Shown one piece after another: positions 17,370-27,315 of a stretch of 64,000 bases of DNA. Each line of letters begins with the position of its first letter. Positions within the stretch are counted from its first letter, which is position 1. Below the pieces are notes generated by a model, which worked only from the letters and a program-made list of their open reading frames with translations, had not been told where the DNA came from and searched no databases. Source of the stretch: Legionella worsleiensis (GTDB taxonomy: Bacteria > Pseudomonadota > Gammaproteobacteria > Legionellales > Legionellaceae); assembly GCF_001467535.1 (NCBI RefSeq), contig NZ_LNZC01000001.1, forward strand, positions 1 through 64,000. Direction: 5' to 3'. The position numbers and the translations under genes are program-made.

Positions 17370-20300
17370 CTAAGCCTCTTGGAGGGATTTGCCAGCAATA
17401 CTTTTAATCTGATTGTAGATTGCAGGTAATACAAAGAGAGTAAAAATGGTGCCAAGACACAAACCACCGATCAACACAGTACCTATAGCATGACGTGATT
17501 CAGCTCCGGCATCGTGGGACAATACCAGAGGTATTGCTCCAAAAACCATGGCTCCTGTGGTCATTAAAATAGGTCTTAATCGTAATACCGCTGCTGTTTG
17601 AATGGCCTTCGCAAATGACAGTCCCTCTTGTTGTAGGGTATTGGCAAATTCCACCATTAAAATTCCGTGTTTGCTGATTAAGCCGATAAGGGTAATCAAG
17701 CCTACCTGGGTATAGATATTTAATGATTGACCAGATAAATAGGTGCAAAGCAATGCGCCTGAACAGGCCAAAGGCACGGTAACCAAGATAATCAAAGGAT
17801 CGGTAAAATTTTGAAATTGCGTTGCTAATATGGCGTAAATAAATGCCAAGGATAAACATAACAAAAACAACATGGCATGAGAGGACTCAGAAAAGGCTTT
17901 AGCTGCCTCAGTCCAGGTGAGTTTGTAATGTTGTGGCAGTTGATTTTTTACTATGTCCCATAACTGATGCATGTTTTTTTCCATTGAATCTTTTTTAGTT
18001 AATCCTACCCTTAAGGTTGTTGAACGCATTTGTTGATAATGTTCCAGTGATGCGGGTTGCGCTTTGGCGTTCATTTGCGTAATTGCCCCAAGAGAAATAC
18101 GTTTACCTTCAGGGTTTGTGACATAAAGTTCATTAAGCGTCCATGGAGACCTACTGCCTTGAATGGTCAGATTATAGAGCACCCCGTTTTTCTCAAAATT
18201 GAGTGATTTGTCGCCACTAAAAAAGATTTCAATTGTTTTGGCAATCTGACTCGGCGTCAGCCCCAGCTTGGCGATTTGATTGTGATTCAGTTCAATAGAA
18301 TAACCTAAGGTGTCCAAACGCAGATTATAACTGGTGTTCTCAAAAAGTTGGCTAGCGTCTAAAGTTGCTTTAAGCTTTTCCATGTGTTCAAAAAGTTCTT
18401 TGTAGCTGTCTGTACTGGAAATGACCAAGCTCAATTGTGTGCCTTTTCCTGCATTATCAATACCGGGCAACCCCGTATCCCAGCTCCATACGTGTGGATC
18501 TGTGGAGGGGAAACGATTAAAAGAAGGCTTAAGTGCCTCTACAATTTGAGCATCGGAGCGTTTTCTTTGCGCATGAGGTTTTAAAGGAAGAATAACCGTA
18601 GCTCCCCAGCTTCCCATAAAAGTCAGTTTGTTATCTGATTCGGGAAGTTCATTGATGGTTTGTTCAATTTTAGTTATTTTTTCATCCAGTTGATCAATGT
18701 TTTCACCAGGAACAAAAGGCGTATAAACACCAATCAAGCCACGATCTTCTTTAGGTGCTGTTTCATGACCAATAAGCTGATACATGATGACACTGGTCAA
18801 TAAGGATAATAAAGCAAATAAAAGAGTCAGTTTTTGATGTTTGAAAACACAGTTCAAGCTTTGGGCGTAATAGTGTGTCAGGCGTTCCAGCGCATGATCT
18901 ACCTGCGGAAACCAGTTACTGGAATCACTCTTTAAAAAATGAGCGCACATTAAAGGGGAGAGGGTCAACGCAACGATTCCTGAAATGAACACGCTGCCTG
19001 CTAATGCAACTGCAAATTCAATAAAGAGTTGCCCTAACATACCTTCCATAAACGCAACAGGCAGATACACACTTGCAAGAGTAAAGGTCATTGCAACTAT
19101 TGCAAATCCTATCTCTTTTGCGCCTTTTAAAGCAGCGGCACCGGGCGATAATCCCTGCTCAATATGCCGCCAGATATTTTCCAGTACGATAATGGCATCA
19201 TCCACGACTAATCCAATAGCCAGTACCATGGCCAGCAGGGTCATTAAATTTAAAGAAAAGCCAAATAATTTGAGGAATAATAAAGAACCAAGGAGTGAAA
19301 TAGGGATAGTTACTAAAGGAATAATCGTTGCCCTGATGTTTCTTAAAAATAAAAAAACTATGACTAAAACCAAAAAAACGGCTTCTGTGATGGACGAATG
19401 GATGTTTTTTATTGATGCATTAATGAAATCGGATTGATCAATAATCACTTGTGCTTTGATGTCATCAGGTAATGTCTTCTGTAATGCAGCAAGGGATAAA
19501 CGAACGTGTTTGGAAACTTCAACCGGGTTTGCATCATTTGCTCTGTCAATGGCCAATATCAAACCAGCATGTCCATTCACTCTAACACGTGTCTGCGTTT
19601 TATCCGTTTCCAGTGCAACCCGAGCAATAGATTTTAAAAAAACGGGATGATGATTTGTTGTTTTGATGAGCAGATTTTCATAGTCTTCTTTGCTTTTGAG
19701 CTCTGACTCTAGGGTGCTGGGTATTTTATTTTGATAATTTCCTGCAGGCAGTGAAATGCGGCTTTTGGCCAAGGCATTAACGACTTCGTCGGCATTAACA
19801 CCAAAGGAGAAAAGCTTATCGGGTTCAAGGCTTATGGTGTAGGTGTAGGGTTGACCATAAACATCTACCGATGCTACTCCTGGCACGCTACGAAAGGCAT
19901 TTTTCAGATTAAGATTGGCATAATGGGTCAACTCCCCAAAATCACGAAAAGAAGATTCCAGAGCTACGCCTATAAAAGGAAGTCCTGAGGATTTTATTTT
20001 GCGTTCTACATATGGAGATTTTACTTCTACGGGTAAAAATGATTTGACCTGATTGACGACATCTTGGGTGGCGCTCAAGGCTTTATCCATTGCCGTTCCT
20101 GCACGAAACAGCAACGTAATCTGGGCGTTGCCCGCTGAAGATTGTGATGTGATGGCGTCCAGGCCCTCAATGCCAGCCAGTTTGTCTTCAAGGATATTGG
20201 TTACCGAAGTTTCTATTAAATCGGGGCTAGCATTAGGATATGACGCATAAACGTTAATGGTTGGAACGCTAATATCAGGGTATTCGCGCACGGATAAAGT

Positions 20301-20390
20301 ATACAAACACAGAATACCCAAAACAACAATCAAGCTATTTAGGATGATGGCCGAGACGGGATGTTTGATGAAATAGTCGGTTAGTTTCAT
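17370..20390 (-). CDS. RND efflux pump, HAE-1 type inner-membrane transporter
   Basis: A 1006-residue proton-driven RND transporter, with two repeats of one membrane helix, a large periplasmic loop and a bundle of five more helices. The start KLTDYFIKHPVSAIILNSLI and the first-loop YP-ASP-LIETSVT are typical of AcrB/MexB-like drug pumps, and the helix-4 motif AIGLVVDDAIIVLENIWRH holds the paired aspartates of the proton relay; the metal-type (HME) arrangement is absent. Together with the adaptor encoded immediately upstream (6 bases between them) it makes a two-gene operon without an outer-membrane channel. By inference the TolC encoded at about 61 kb could complete it. The drug range cannot be read from sequence. 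Confidence 0.92.
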   Translation of the reverse strand: MKLTDYFIKHPVSAIILNSLIVVLGILCLYTLSVREYPDISVPTINVYASYPNASPDLIETSVTNILEDKLAGIEGLDAITSQSSAGNAQITLLFRAGTAMDKALSATQDVVNQVKSFLPVEVKSPYVERKIKSSGLPFIGVALESSFRDFGELTHYANLNLKNAFRSVPGVASVDVYGQPYTYTISLEPDKLFSFGVNADEVVNALAKSRISLPAGNYQNKIPSTLESELKSKEDYENLLIKTTNHHPVFLKSIARVALETDKTQTRVRVNGHAGLILAIDRANDANPVEVSKHVRLSLAALQKTLPDDIKAQVIIDQSDFINASIKNIHSSITEAVFLVLVIVFLFLRNIRATIIPLVTIPISLLGSLLFLKLFGFSLNLMTLLAMVLAIGLVVDDAIIVLENIWRHIEQGLSPGAAALKGAKEIGFAIVAMTFTLASVYLPVAFMEGMLGQLFIEFAVALAGSVFISGIVALTLSPLMCAHFLKSDSSNWFPQVDHALERLTHYYAQSLNCVFKHQKLTLLFALLSLLTSVIMYQLIGHETAPKEDRGLIGVYTPFVPGENIDQLDEKITKIEQTINELPESDNKLTFMGSWGATVILPLKPHAQRKRSDAQIVEALKPSFNRFPSTDPHVWSWDTGLPGIDNAGKGTQLSLVISSTDSYKELFEHMEKLKATLDASQLFENTSYNLRLDTLGYSIELNHNQIAKLGLTPSQIAKTIEIFFSGDKSLNFEKNGVLYNLTIQGSRSPWTLNELYVTNPEGKRISLGAITQMNAKAQPASLEHYQQMRSTTLRVGLTKKDSMEKNMHQLWDIVKNQLPQHYKLTWTEAAKAFSESSHAMLFLLCLSLAFIYAILATQFQNFTDPLIILVTVPLACSGALLCTYLSGQSLNIYTQVGLITLIGLISKHGILMVEFANTLQQEGLSFAKAIQTAAVLRLRPILMTTGAMVFGAIPLVLSHDAGAESRHAIGTVLIGGLCLGTIFTLFVLPAIYNQIKSIAGKSLQEA

Positions 20391-20396
20391 AGATGA

Positions 20397-21470
20397 TCAG
20401 CCCAGCTGGTTTTTAGTGGGTGGCGTGTAGATGTCTACAGTCATATCAGGATAAAGACGGTCTTGTCCTTTAATAACCAACTGCTGACCTTTTTCTAATC
20501 CTTCGGTTACTTCAATGCTATTTTCTTGTTCCAGACCGGTTTTTATGGGCACAAGAACAACTTTATTATTTTTTACGATGTAAACAAAAGGTTGGCTGTT
20601 TCTTAGAAACAAAGCGTTTTTGGGGACGACTAAGGTATTGTGTTTTTGTGCGATGATCAATTCAACCTCAACGGTTGCACCCAAGAGGCATTTATCACAA
20701 CGAATATCTACGTCGGCAGGGCACATATGAGTTGTTTCATCAATCATTTTCTGGATGTGGGATAAAGGATATTTTTTGCCAAGAATGCGGACTGTCTGCC
20801 CTTCGTTAATATCGCTGAGATTAGTGCAAGGAATATCAAAATCTACAACCAAAGAGCCTGGATCGTAAATGGATACCACTGCTTCTCCAGTGGTGACCTC
20901 AGCGCCTTCTCGTTTTTTATAGGCGCCAATGACGCCATCAAAAGGAGCATAGAACCGCAGATTATCCCTTTCGATTTTTGCCCTGGATAACTCTTTTTGC
21001 GCATTTAGCCAGGCTTGTTTTTTTTCTTCAACTTCTCTGGGGCTGACAATGCCTTTTGGGATGAGAGGAGCGTATCGTTCCAATTGTGTTTTGGCCAAGG
21101 TTGCCGCACTGACAGAAAGATGTAGATTTTTTTCCAGATCGGGGTTGTCTATTTTGGCGATTAACGCCCCTTTTTTTATTCTCTGACCGGTGGGCACGAC
21201 TTCATCGAGCATTCCACTTCCTTTGGCAAACAAGGTGGTTGTGTGTTTGGGATGAACGGTTCCTAAAAGACGAATGGTCTGGTTTAGCGTTTGTGTTGTT
21301 ACCGTTTCTACTTCAACCACTTTATTAGGCGGCAGTTGTGGGAGCTTATTGGCGTTAAAAAGCCATTTTCCTATAAAAAATAAAAGACTGGTAATAACGA
21401 GGGCAAGCAATGTTATGTTCCGATGATGTTTTGATTGCCATAGGTTTTTAATCAATGAGACGTTCAACAT
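20397..21470 (-). CDS. RND efflux periplasmic adaptor (membrane fusion protein)
   Basis: A 357-residue adaptor with one N-terminal membrane anchor (ITLLALVITSLLFFIGKWLF), a split lipoyl domain (KGSGMLDEVVPTGQRIKKGA... and FDGVIGAYKKREGAEVTTGE), a short alpha-hairpin between them, and beta-barrel and membrane-proximal domains. It bridges the inner-membrane RND pump to an outer-membrane channel. First gene of the minus-strand operon. A cluster of three cysteines in the beta-barrel (CPADVDIRCDKC) is unusual for this family and could bind metal or form a disulfide. The 238-base gap to helC on the other side is a divergent promoter region. Confidence 0.9.
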   Translation of the reverse strand: MLNVSLIKNLWQSKHHRNITLLALVITSLLFFIGKWLFNANKLPQLPPNKVVEVETVTTQTLNQTIRLLGTVHPKHTTTLFAKGSGMLDEVVPTGQRIKKGALIAKIDNPDLEKNLHLSVSAATLAKTQLERYAPLIPKGIVSPREVEEKKQAWLNAQKELSRAKIERDNLRFYAPFDGVIGAYKKREGAEVTTGEAVVSIYDPGSLVVDFDIPCTNLSDINEGQTVRILGKKYPLSHIQKMIDETTHMCPADVDIRCDKCLLGATVEVELIIAQKHNTLVVPKNALFLRNSQPFVYIVKNNKVVLVPIKTGLEQENSIEVTEGLEKGQQLVIKGQDRLYPDMTVDIYTPPTKNQLG

Positions 21471-21708
21471 TTTATTTCCGTTATTTTAGATGAACTTGAT
21501 TTGAGGCCGGCACAATACCATAGTTTGGCGTGTAATTTAATCATTATTTGATTTTTCCTAACCTTCCCAAGGGATATAGTTAGAGTTACTGTTTATTCTT
21601 TAGTTTATCGTTTTCTGATATGGGCAAGTACATGATAGTATGAAATGATATACAGACGAATGCATGGTTGATTGCATCGAGTGATGGATTCATGGCGAAG
21701 GACAGGGA

Positions 21709-22941
21709 ATGCGTATTTTTTTTTATATCACACTGAGTGTATTGAGTCTTGTGTCTCAGAGTATTGGTGCAAATACTGCTCTCACTTTTCAACGTGCTCT
21801 TGCTTTAGCCTATCAAAATAATCCTGAATTACAAGCCGAGCTGGATAAAGCGAATGCAATGAAAGGGATGTTTATGCAAAGTAAACTGTACCCCAATCCA
21901 CAATTGGCGTTTACAGCGGAAAATATAGGCGGGTCAGGGCAATATTCCGGTTATGAGTCCGCCGAAACTACCATAGCCCTTACTCAGCCCATTCCATTGG
22001 GACACCGATTACAGTATTTACAAAAAATGACCTATGCCGATTATCAGACTTCTTTGGCACGAATTAAACTGAATAAATTCCAGCTGTTTAATGCGGTGGG
22101 CACGGCTTATATTGATGCTTTGTATGCTGACCAATGGCATAGAGTGACTAAAAAACTGGTGAAGGTTAATGTGGATATTGTTTCTGCCATTCAGCGGCGT
22201 GTCGATGCCGGTGCGGGCGGTGTGCTTGATTTGCGCCTGGCGCAGGTGCGCCTGGGTGAAGCACGAATTCAAAAAATGAAGGCAGAACGTGATGCGTTGA
22301 TGTTGCGGGCCAGATTAGCCCGCTTTTTAGGGGGCAAATTACGAGTAGATAATCAGCTTACGGATGAGGGATTGAAACACACACGATGGACTTGGCCAAA
22401 ACTTCTTAAAAAAATCGCCAACAGCCCATTATTAATCGAAAAACATCGTGTCGTGCAGGCGAAACGTGCTGCAATTGTGTCAGCCAAAAAAGACGTGTGG
22501 CCCGATTTGAACATCCAGTTGGGGGGACGTCATTTTTCAGATGATGGCAGTAATGCGGCAGTTGTCTCAGCCTATTCACAAGTACCTGTTTATAATCGGA
22601 ATCAGGGCACTATTTATGCTGCACAAGCCCAATATACTCAAGCATTGCACGAGCTGAAGGGGGCGCAACTTGAGGTAAGGCAAAATCTTTACGCTGCTTA
22701 TTTACAGGCAGAACAGGGTCTTTTTGAGACTAATCTGGTTACGGAGTCGTTGTTGCCCTTGGCTCGTCAATCACTGCAGGTTGCCAGAGATGGATACCAA
22801 ATGGGGCGCTATACTTACATTGAATTAAGCACGGCGTTGAGTACATTGTTTGATGAAGAGCGTCATTATCAGCAGGCACATGCAGAATATCATAAGGCGT
22901 TATTGACTGTAGCTGGACTTTTAGGGATTAACGTGTATTAA
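21709..22941 (+). CDS. helC: HelC/CzcC-type outer-membrane efflux protein
   Basis: A 410-residue outer-membrane factor of the TolC fold: signal peptide (IFFYITLSVLSLVSQSIGA), then two repeats of helix-strand-helix with the usual A-L--NPEL and Q-A--QY-QALHELKGA pattern, and a V-A-DGYQ-GR--Y-EL block near the C-terminus. First gene of a three-gene CzcCBA-type operon (10- and 9-base gaps). Gene order C-B-A, sizes and context match the helCBA locus described in Legionella pneumophila. Likely exports divalent heavy metals in concert with the next two products. Confidence 0.9.
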   Translation: MRIFFYITLSVLSLVSQSIGANTALTFQRALALAYQNNPELQAELDKANAMKGMFMQSKLYPNPQLAFTAENIGGSGQYSGYESAETTIALTQPIPLGHRLQYLQKMTYADYQTSLARIKLNKFQLFNAVGTAYIDALYADQWHRVTKKLVKVNVDIVSAIQRRVDAGAGGVLDLRLAQVRLGEARIQKMKAERDALMLRARLARFLGGKLRVDNQLTDEGLKHTRWTWPKLLKKIANSPLLIEKHRVVQAKRAAIVSAKKDVWPDLNIQLGGRHFSDDGSNAAVVSAYSQVPVYNRNQGTIYAAQAQYTQALHELKGAQLEVRQNLYAAYLQAEQGLFETNLVTESLLPLARQSLQVARDGYQMGRYTYIELSTALSTLFDEERHYQQAHAEYHKALLTVAGLLGINVY

Positions 22942-22951
22942 GGAAAAATAA

Positions 22952-24169
22952 TTGAACAGATTATCAAGGCCGATTTATTGGATTAAAGGGATTCTTCTGC
23001 TGATGATGCTGGGTTCTGCATGGGCAGGCGGTGTGGAGGCGGGCAAGGGCAAGCATGGCGGCCGTTTATTGGTAAAGGATAATGTTGTTTTAGAGTTATC
23101 CATTTTTGAGCAAGGAATGCCGCCTCATTTTCGTGCCTATATTGTTCGGGATGGCGTTCCTGTCCCCCCGCAACAATGTCAATTAAACATACAATTGACC
23201 CGATTTAATAAAGCGATTGACGTGTTTACCTTTGAACCTATAGACGATTTTTTAGAAAGCGAACAAATCGTTAAAGAGCCACATTCTTTTGATGTGCAGG
23301 TTGTTTTAACCTGTCAGGACAAAAAGTATCATTGGAATTATGAGAGTTATGAGGGACGAGTTAAAATTGTGCCGGCACTGCTTAAAGCCGCTAATATTAA
23401 CAGTGTTCAAGCAACAGGCGCAACCATTGAAAAACAATTGAAGGTCGTGGGTAAAATTGTGCTGAACAGGGATACCATGGCGCCTGTATACCCTCGCTAT
23501 TCAGGTATTATTAAATCGCTCACTAAAAATCTGGGTGATGAAGTCGCTAAAGGTGAATTATTAGTCATTATTGAAAGTAATGAAAGTTTACAAAATTACT
23601 CCATTCCCGCCCCTATATCGGGTACCGTCGTGCAAAAATATGCCACTACTGGTGAGTTGGCCAAGGGAGATAAACCCATTTACGATATTGCAGATTTGGC
23701 TCATGTTTGGGCAGATTTAACGCTCTATCGCAAAGATGCTCCTTTGGTGAGGCAAGGAATGAAGGTTGTTGTAACCGGGGATGAAGGGAAACCACAATCA
23801 CAAAGTACCATCAGTTATATTTCCCCTTTAGGGATTGAAGACAGTCAAACCATATTGGCCAGGGCGGTATTATCCAACACAGAACGTCTTTGGCTTCCGG
23901 GAATGTATGTCAATGCAACGATTATCATTAGCAAAAAAACAGTTCCAGTTGCCGTACCTCATTCGGCCTTACAGCGTATGCAGGGCAGAGATGTAGTGTT
24001 TGTGCAACAGGGCGATTTTTTTGAAGCAACACCGGTTGTTCGTGGCGAGGAAGATGAGTTTTGGGTAGAAATAAAATCAGGTCTTGAATCCGGACAGTAT
24101 TATGTTCGTGATAACAGTTTCTATCTCAAGGCAGAAATTGGTAAGGAAGGTGCAGTTCATGATCATTAA
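22952..24169 (+). CDS. helB: HelB/CzcB-type efflux adaptor
   Basis: A 405-residue periplasmic adaptor of the heavy-metal (HME) efflux class. It begins at a TTG codon: this gives a complete signal peptide (WIKGILLLMMLGSAWAGG) and places AAGGAAAA at a fair distance; no ATG lies in a comparable position. The first ~150 residues form the extra N-terminal domain seen in CzcB-like adaptors (HGGRLLVKDNVVLELSIFE), followed by the split lipoyl domain (YSGIIKSLTKNLGDEVAKGE and PISGTVVQKYATTGELAKGD) and beta-barrel. The C-terminal VHDH may bind metal. Middle gene of helCBA. Confidence 0.9.
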   Translation: MNRLSRPIYWIKGILLLMMLGSAWAGGVEAGKGKHGGRLLVKDNVVLELSIFEQGMPPHFRAYIVRDGVPVPPQQCQLNIQLTRFNKAIDVFTFEPIDDFLESEQIVKEPHSFDVQVVLTCQDKKYHWNYESYEGRVKIVPALLKAANINSVQATGATIEKQLKVVGKIVLNRDTMAPVYPRYSGIIKSLTKNLGDEVAKGELLVIIESNESLQNYSIPAPISGTVVQKYATTGELAKGDKPIYDIADLAHVWADLTLYRKDAPLVRQGMKVVVTGDEGKPQSQSTISYISPLGIEDSQTILARAVLSNTERLWLPGMYVNATIIISKKTVPVAVPHSALQRMQGRDVVFVQQGDFFEATPVVRGEEDEFWVEIKSGLESGQYYVRDNSFYLKAEIGKEGAVHDH

Positions 24170-24178
24170 GGAGTCATA

Positions 24179-27100
24179 ATGCTGGAACGCATTGTTCATC
24201 TTTCCCTGAAACATCGTTGGCTGGTTATGTTATTCACCTTAGCCATAGCCATGTTGGGAGTTTATCTCTTTCAACGTCTTCCTATTGATGCAGTTCCAGA
24301 TATTACCAATGTTCAGGTGCAAATTAATACTGAGGCTAAAGGTTATACCCCTCTTGAAGTGGAGCAACGCATTACTTTTCCTGTTGAAGTGGCCATGAGC
24401 GGGCTTCCCAATCTGGATTATACTCGTTCTTTATCCCGTTACGGACTGTCGCAAGTGACGGTAGTTTTTAAAGACGGTACGGATATTTACTTTGCCCGAC
24501 AGCTCATTAACGAGCGATTACAAGAAGTAAAAGGCAAATTGCCTCTCGAGGCAGAAACCAAACTAGGCCCCATCTCTACCGGATTGGGTGAAATTTTCAT
24601 GTATACCGTAAATAACAAGCCTGGCTTGCCACTAAACCTGCAACACAGTTCTACAGAATTGCGAACCATACAGGACTGGATCATTAGACCCCAATTACGA
24701 AATGTTCCAGGTGTTGCTGAGGTGAACACGGTCGGTGGTTTTACAAAACAGATTCACATTACACCAGATCCTGAAAAGCTGGCACGTTATCACTTGGGTT
24801 TTAAGGAGTTGATTTCAGCACTGGATAGAAATAATGCCAATATTGGCGCAGGGTACATAGAGCGAAATGGGGAACAATACCTCATTCGGGTACCTGGACA
24901 GGTACATAATCTGGACGATATTAACACTATAGTCATCGCCAGTTTTGAAGGCACGCCCGTTCGTGTAGGTGATGTTGCCGAAGTGCAGGTTGGCAAGGAG
25001 TTACGAACTGGCGCAGCAACGCAGGATGCTAAAGAGGTCGTTCTGGGCACGGTGTTTATGTTGATGGGAGAAAACAGCAGGACGGTGGCGCAGCGTGTAG
25101 CAAAACAGTTGGCCTATATTAATACTTCGCTGCCTGATGGAGTAGAAGCTCTTCCGGTTTATGATCGAACGACTCTGGTGAATGCAACAATAAATACAGT
25201 AAAAAATAATTTGCTCGAAGGTGCATTGCTGGTTTGTGTCGTTTTATTTTTATTCCTGGGCAACATAAGAGCTGCACTGATTACGGCTATGGTGATTCCC
25301 TTATCGATGTTATTAACCATTAGCGGTATGGTCAGTAATAAAATCAGCGCCAATTTAATGAGTCTTGGCGCTCTTGATTTTGGCTTAATTGTTGATGGAG
25401 CAGTGATCATCGTGGAAAATTGTTTAAAACACTTGGGGCATGCTCAGCAACAACGTCAACGAGTGCTTGATATGGATGAACGTCTGCAAGTGATTGCTGA
25501 GGCCACTACGGAAGTCATCAGGCCGAGTATTTTTGGTGTGTTTATTATCACTGTCGTTTATTTACCCATCCTTACCTTGACTGGCGTTGAAGGTAAAATG
25601 TTTTTACCTATGGCAGAAACGGTGATTATCGCATTGTTGGCTTCTATGGTCTTTGCGCTAACTTTTATTCCCGCAGCTATAGCTATTTTTCTCAGCGGCA
25701 GGGTAAGAGAAAAAGACAATATTTTGGTGCGTTATCTTACCATGGGCTATGAAAAAATTTTGGTGATTTGTATTCGTGAGCGAGTGAGGGTGCTGATATC
25801 TGCTTTAATTTTGGTGGTCTTGAGTCTATTGGTCTCTTTTCATTTGGGTGGCGAATTTATTCCAAGTCTCGATGAGGGGGATATTGCCATGCACGCCATG
25901 CGTATCCCTGGCACAGGCCTTGAGCAAGCCATCACCATGCAGCATCTTGTTGAAGAACGAATTAACCAGATTCCTGAGGTAAAACGGGTGTTTTCCAAGA
26001 TAGGAACAGCTGAAATCGCCAACGACCCCATGCCCCCAAATGTTGCGGATACTTTTATTATCATGAAATCACGTAATCTTTGGCCCAACCCAAAGAAAAC
26101 CAAGCAACAACTGGTTCAGGAAATTGAACACGCTGTGCAGCAAATTCCGGGTAACAATTACGAGTTTACCCAACCCATTCAAATGCGTTTCAATGAACTG
26201 ATTTCCGGGGTGCGCAGTGATGTCGCAGTGAAAATTTTTGGTGATGATATGAATACCTTGACCGGAATTGCTGAATCCATTAGCAAACAGTTAAAAGACA
26301 TACCCGGTGCTGCAGATATTAAAATAGAGCAAGTGGATGGTTTGCCTCTTTTTACTATCGCAATTAATCGCAACGCTCTATCACGTTATGGATTACAGAT
26401 TGCAGACGTGCAAGATGCGATTGCTATTGCTATTGGGGGTAAAAAAGGAGGAGAGCTGTTTGAAGGCGACAAACGATTTGATTTGATTGTTCGCCTCCCG
26501 GAACCATTAAGAACCGACCCACAGGTATTGCGTTGGATACTTATTCCTTTACCTCTCGCCAAAGATGGTGAGCGTCATTTTATTCCACTGAGTGAAGTGG
26601 CTGCATTGATTCGCAGTGAAAGTCCTAATCAAATCAGCCGTGAAAATGGTAAACGTCGAGTAGTAGTGAGTATGAATGTTAGGGATAGAGATTTAAGTTC
26701 ATTTGTTAATGAAGCTAAATTACGAGTAGCACAAAGGATTAAAATACCCAGTGGTTACTGGATTTCTTGGGGAGGCCAATTTGAGCAGATGGAATCAGCA
26801 TCCCAAAGATTGGCTGTAGTAATCCCTATCACTTTGTTGATCATCTATTTTCTTTTGTTCATGAGTTTTGGCAACTCCAGAGATGCGTTACTCGTTTATT
26901 CCGGTATTCCATTGGCGCTAACAGGGGGAGTATTTGCTTTATTATTACGAGGAATACCCTTATCTATTTCTGCCGGGGTAGGTTTTATTGCGCTATCCGG
27001 CGTGGCGGTATTAAATGGCCAGGTCATGATTACATTTATCAATAAGTTACGTGAACAAAGTCATCTTGGTTTGCAGACCGCAATCATCCAGGGATCCATT

Positions 27101-27304
27101 GCTCGATTGCGTCCTGTATTGATGACCGCCATGGTTGCGTCACTTGGATTTGTACCTATGGCTTTAGCGACAGGAACGGGAGCCGAAGTGCAAAGACCTC
27201 TGGCTACTGTCGTAATCGGTGGAATTATTTCTTCAACCTGCCTGACCCTGTTGGTCTTGCCTGGATTGTATTATTTATTTCATCAAAATAAAAATAATGA
27301 CTGA
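24179..27304 (+). CDS. helA: HelA/CzcA-type heavy-metal RND transporter
   Basis: A 1041-residue HME-type RND transporter. The family-defining helix-4 motif LDFGLIVDGAVIIVEN is intact, with D400, D406 and E413 equivalent to the proton-relay and metal-path acids of CzcA. DAVPDITNVQVQI near the N-terminus and FIPSLDEGDIAM in the middle are also typical. This separates it from the drug-type RND pump on the opposite strand. Exported ions are probably divalent or monovalent metals; CusA-type methionine triads were not examined residue by residue. Last gene of the operon. Confidence 0.93.
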   Translation: MLERIVHLSLKHRWLVMLFTLAIAMLGVYLFQRLPIDAVPDITNVQVQINTEAKGYTPLEVEQRITFPVEVAMSGLPNLDYTRSLSRYGLSQVTVVFKDGTDIYFARQLINERLQEVKGKLPLEAETKLGPISTGLGEIFMYTVNNKPGLPLNLQHSSTELRTIQDWIIRPQLRNVPGVAEVNTVGGFTKQIHITPDPEKLARYHLGFKELISALDRNNANIGAGYIERNGEQYLIRVPGQVHNLDDINTIVIASFEGTPVRVGDVAEVQVGKELRTGAATQDAKEVVLGTVFMLMGENSRTVAQRVAKQLAYINTSLPDGVEALPVYDRTTLVNATINTVKNNLLEGALLVCVVLFLFLGNIRAALITAMVIPLSMLLTISGMVSNKISANLMSLGALDFGLIVDGAVIIVENCLKHLGHAQQQRQRVLDMDERLQVIAEATTEVIRPSIFGVFIITVVYLPILTLTGVEGKMFLPMAETVIIALLASMVFALTFIPAAIAIFLSGRVREKDNILVRYLTMGYEKILVICIRERVRVLISALILVVLSLLVSFHLGGEFIPSLDEGDIAMHAMRIPGTGLEQAITMQHLVEERINQIPEVKRVFSKIGTAEIANDPMPPNVADTFIIMKSRNLWPNPKKTKQQLVQEIEHAVQQIPGNNYEFTQPIQMRFNELISGVRSDVAVKIFGDDMNTLTGIAESISKQLKDIPGAADIKIEQVDGLPLFTIAINRNALSRYGLQIADVQDAIAIAIGGKKGGELFEGDKRFDLIVRLPEPLRTDPQVLRWILIPLPLAKDGERHFIPLSEVAALIRSESPNQISRENGKRRVVVSMNVRDRDLSSFVNEAKLRVAQRIKIPSGYWISWGGQFEQMESASQRLAVVIPITLLIIYFLLFMSFGNSRDALLVYSGIPLALTGGVFALLLRGIPLSISAGVGFIALSGVAVLNGQVMITFINKLREQSHLGLQTAIIQGSIARLRPVLMTAMVASLGFVPMALATGTGAEVQRPLATVVIGGIISSTCLTLLVLPGLYYLFHQNKNND

Positions 27305-27315
27305 TGTACTGCCAT

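Noticed and set aside
17370-20390. Heavy-metal type for the minus-strand RND pump
   Set aside because: Its helix-4 motif is LVVDDAIIVLEN, with adjacent aspartates as in drug pumps, not the DFG-x3-DG arrangement of CzcA-like proteins.
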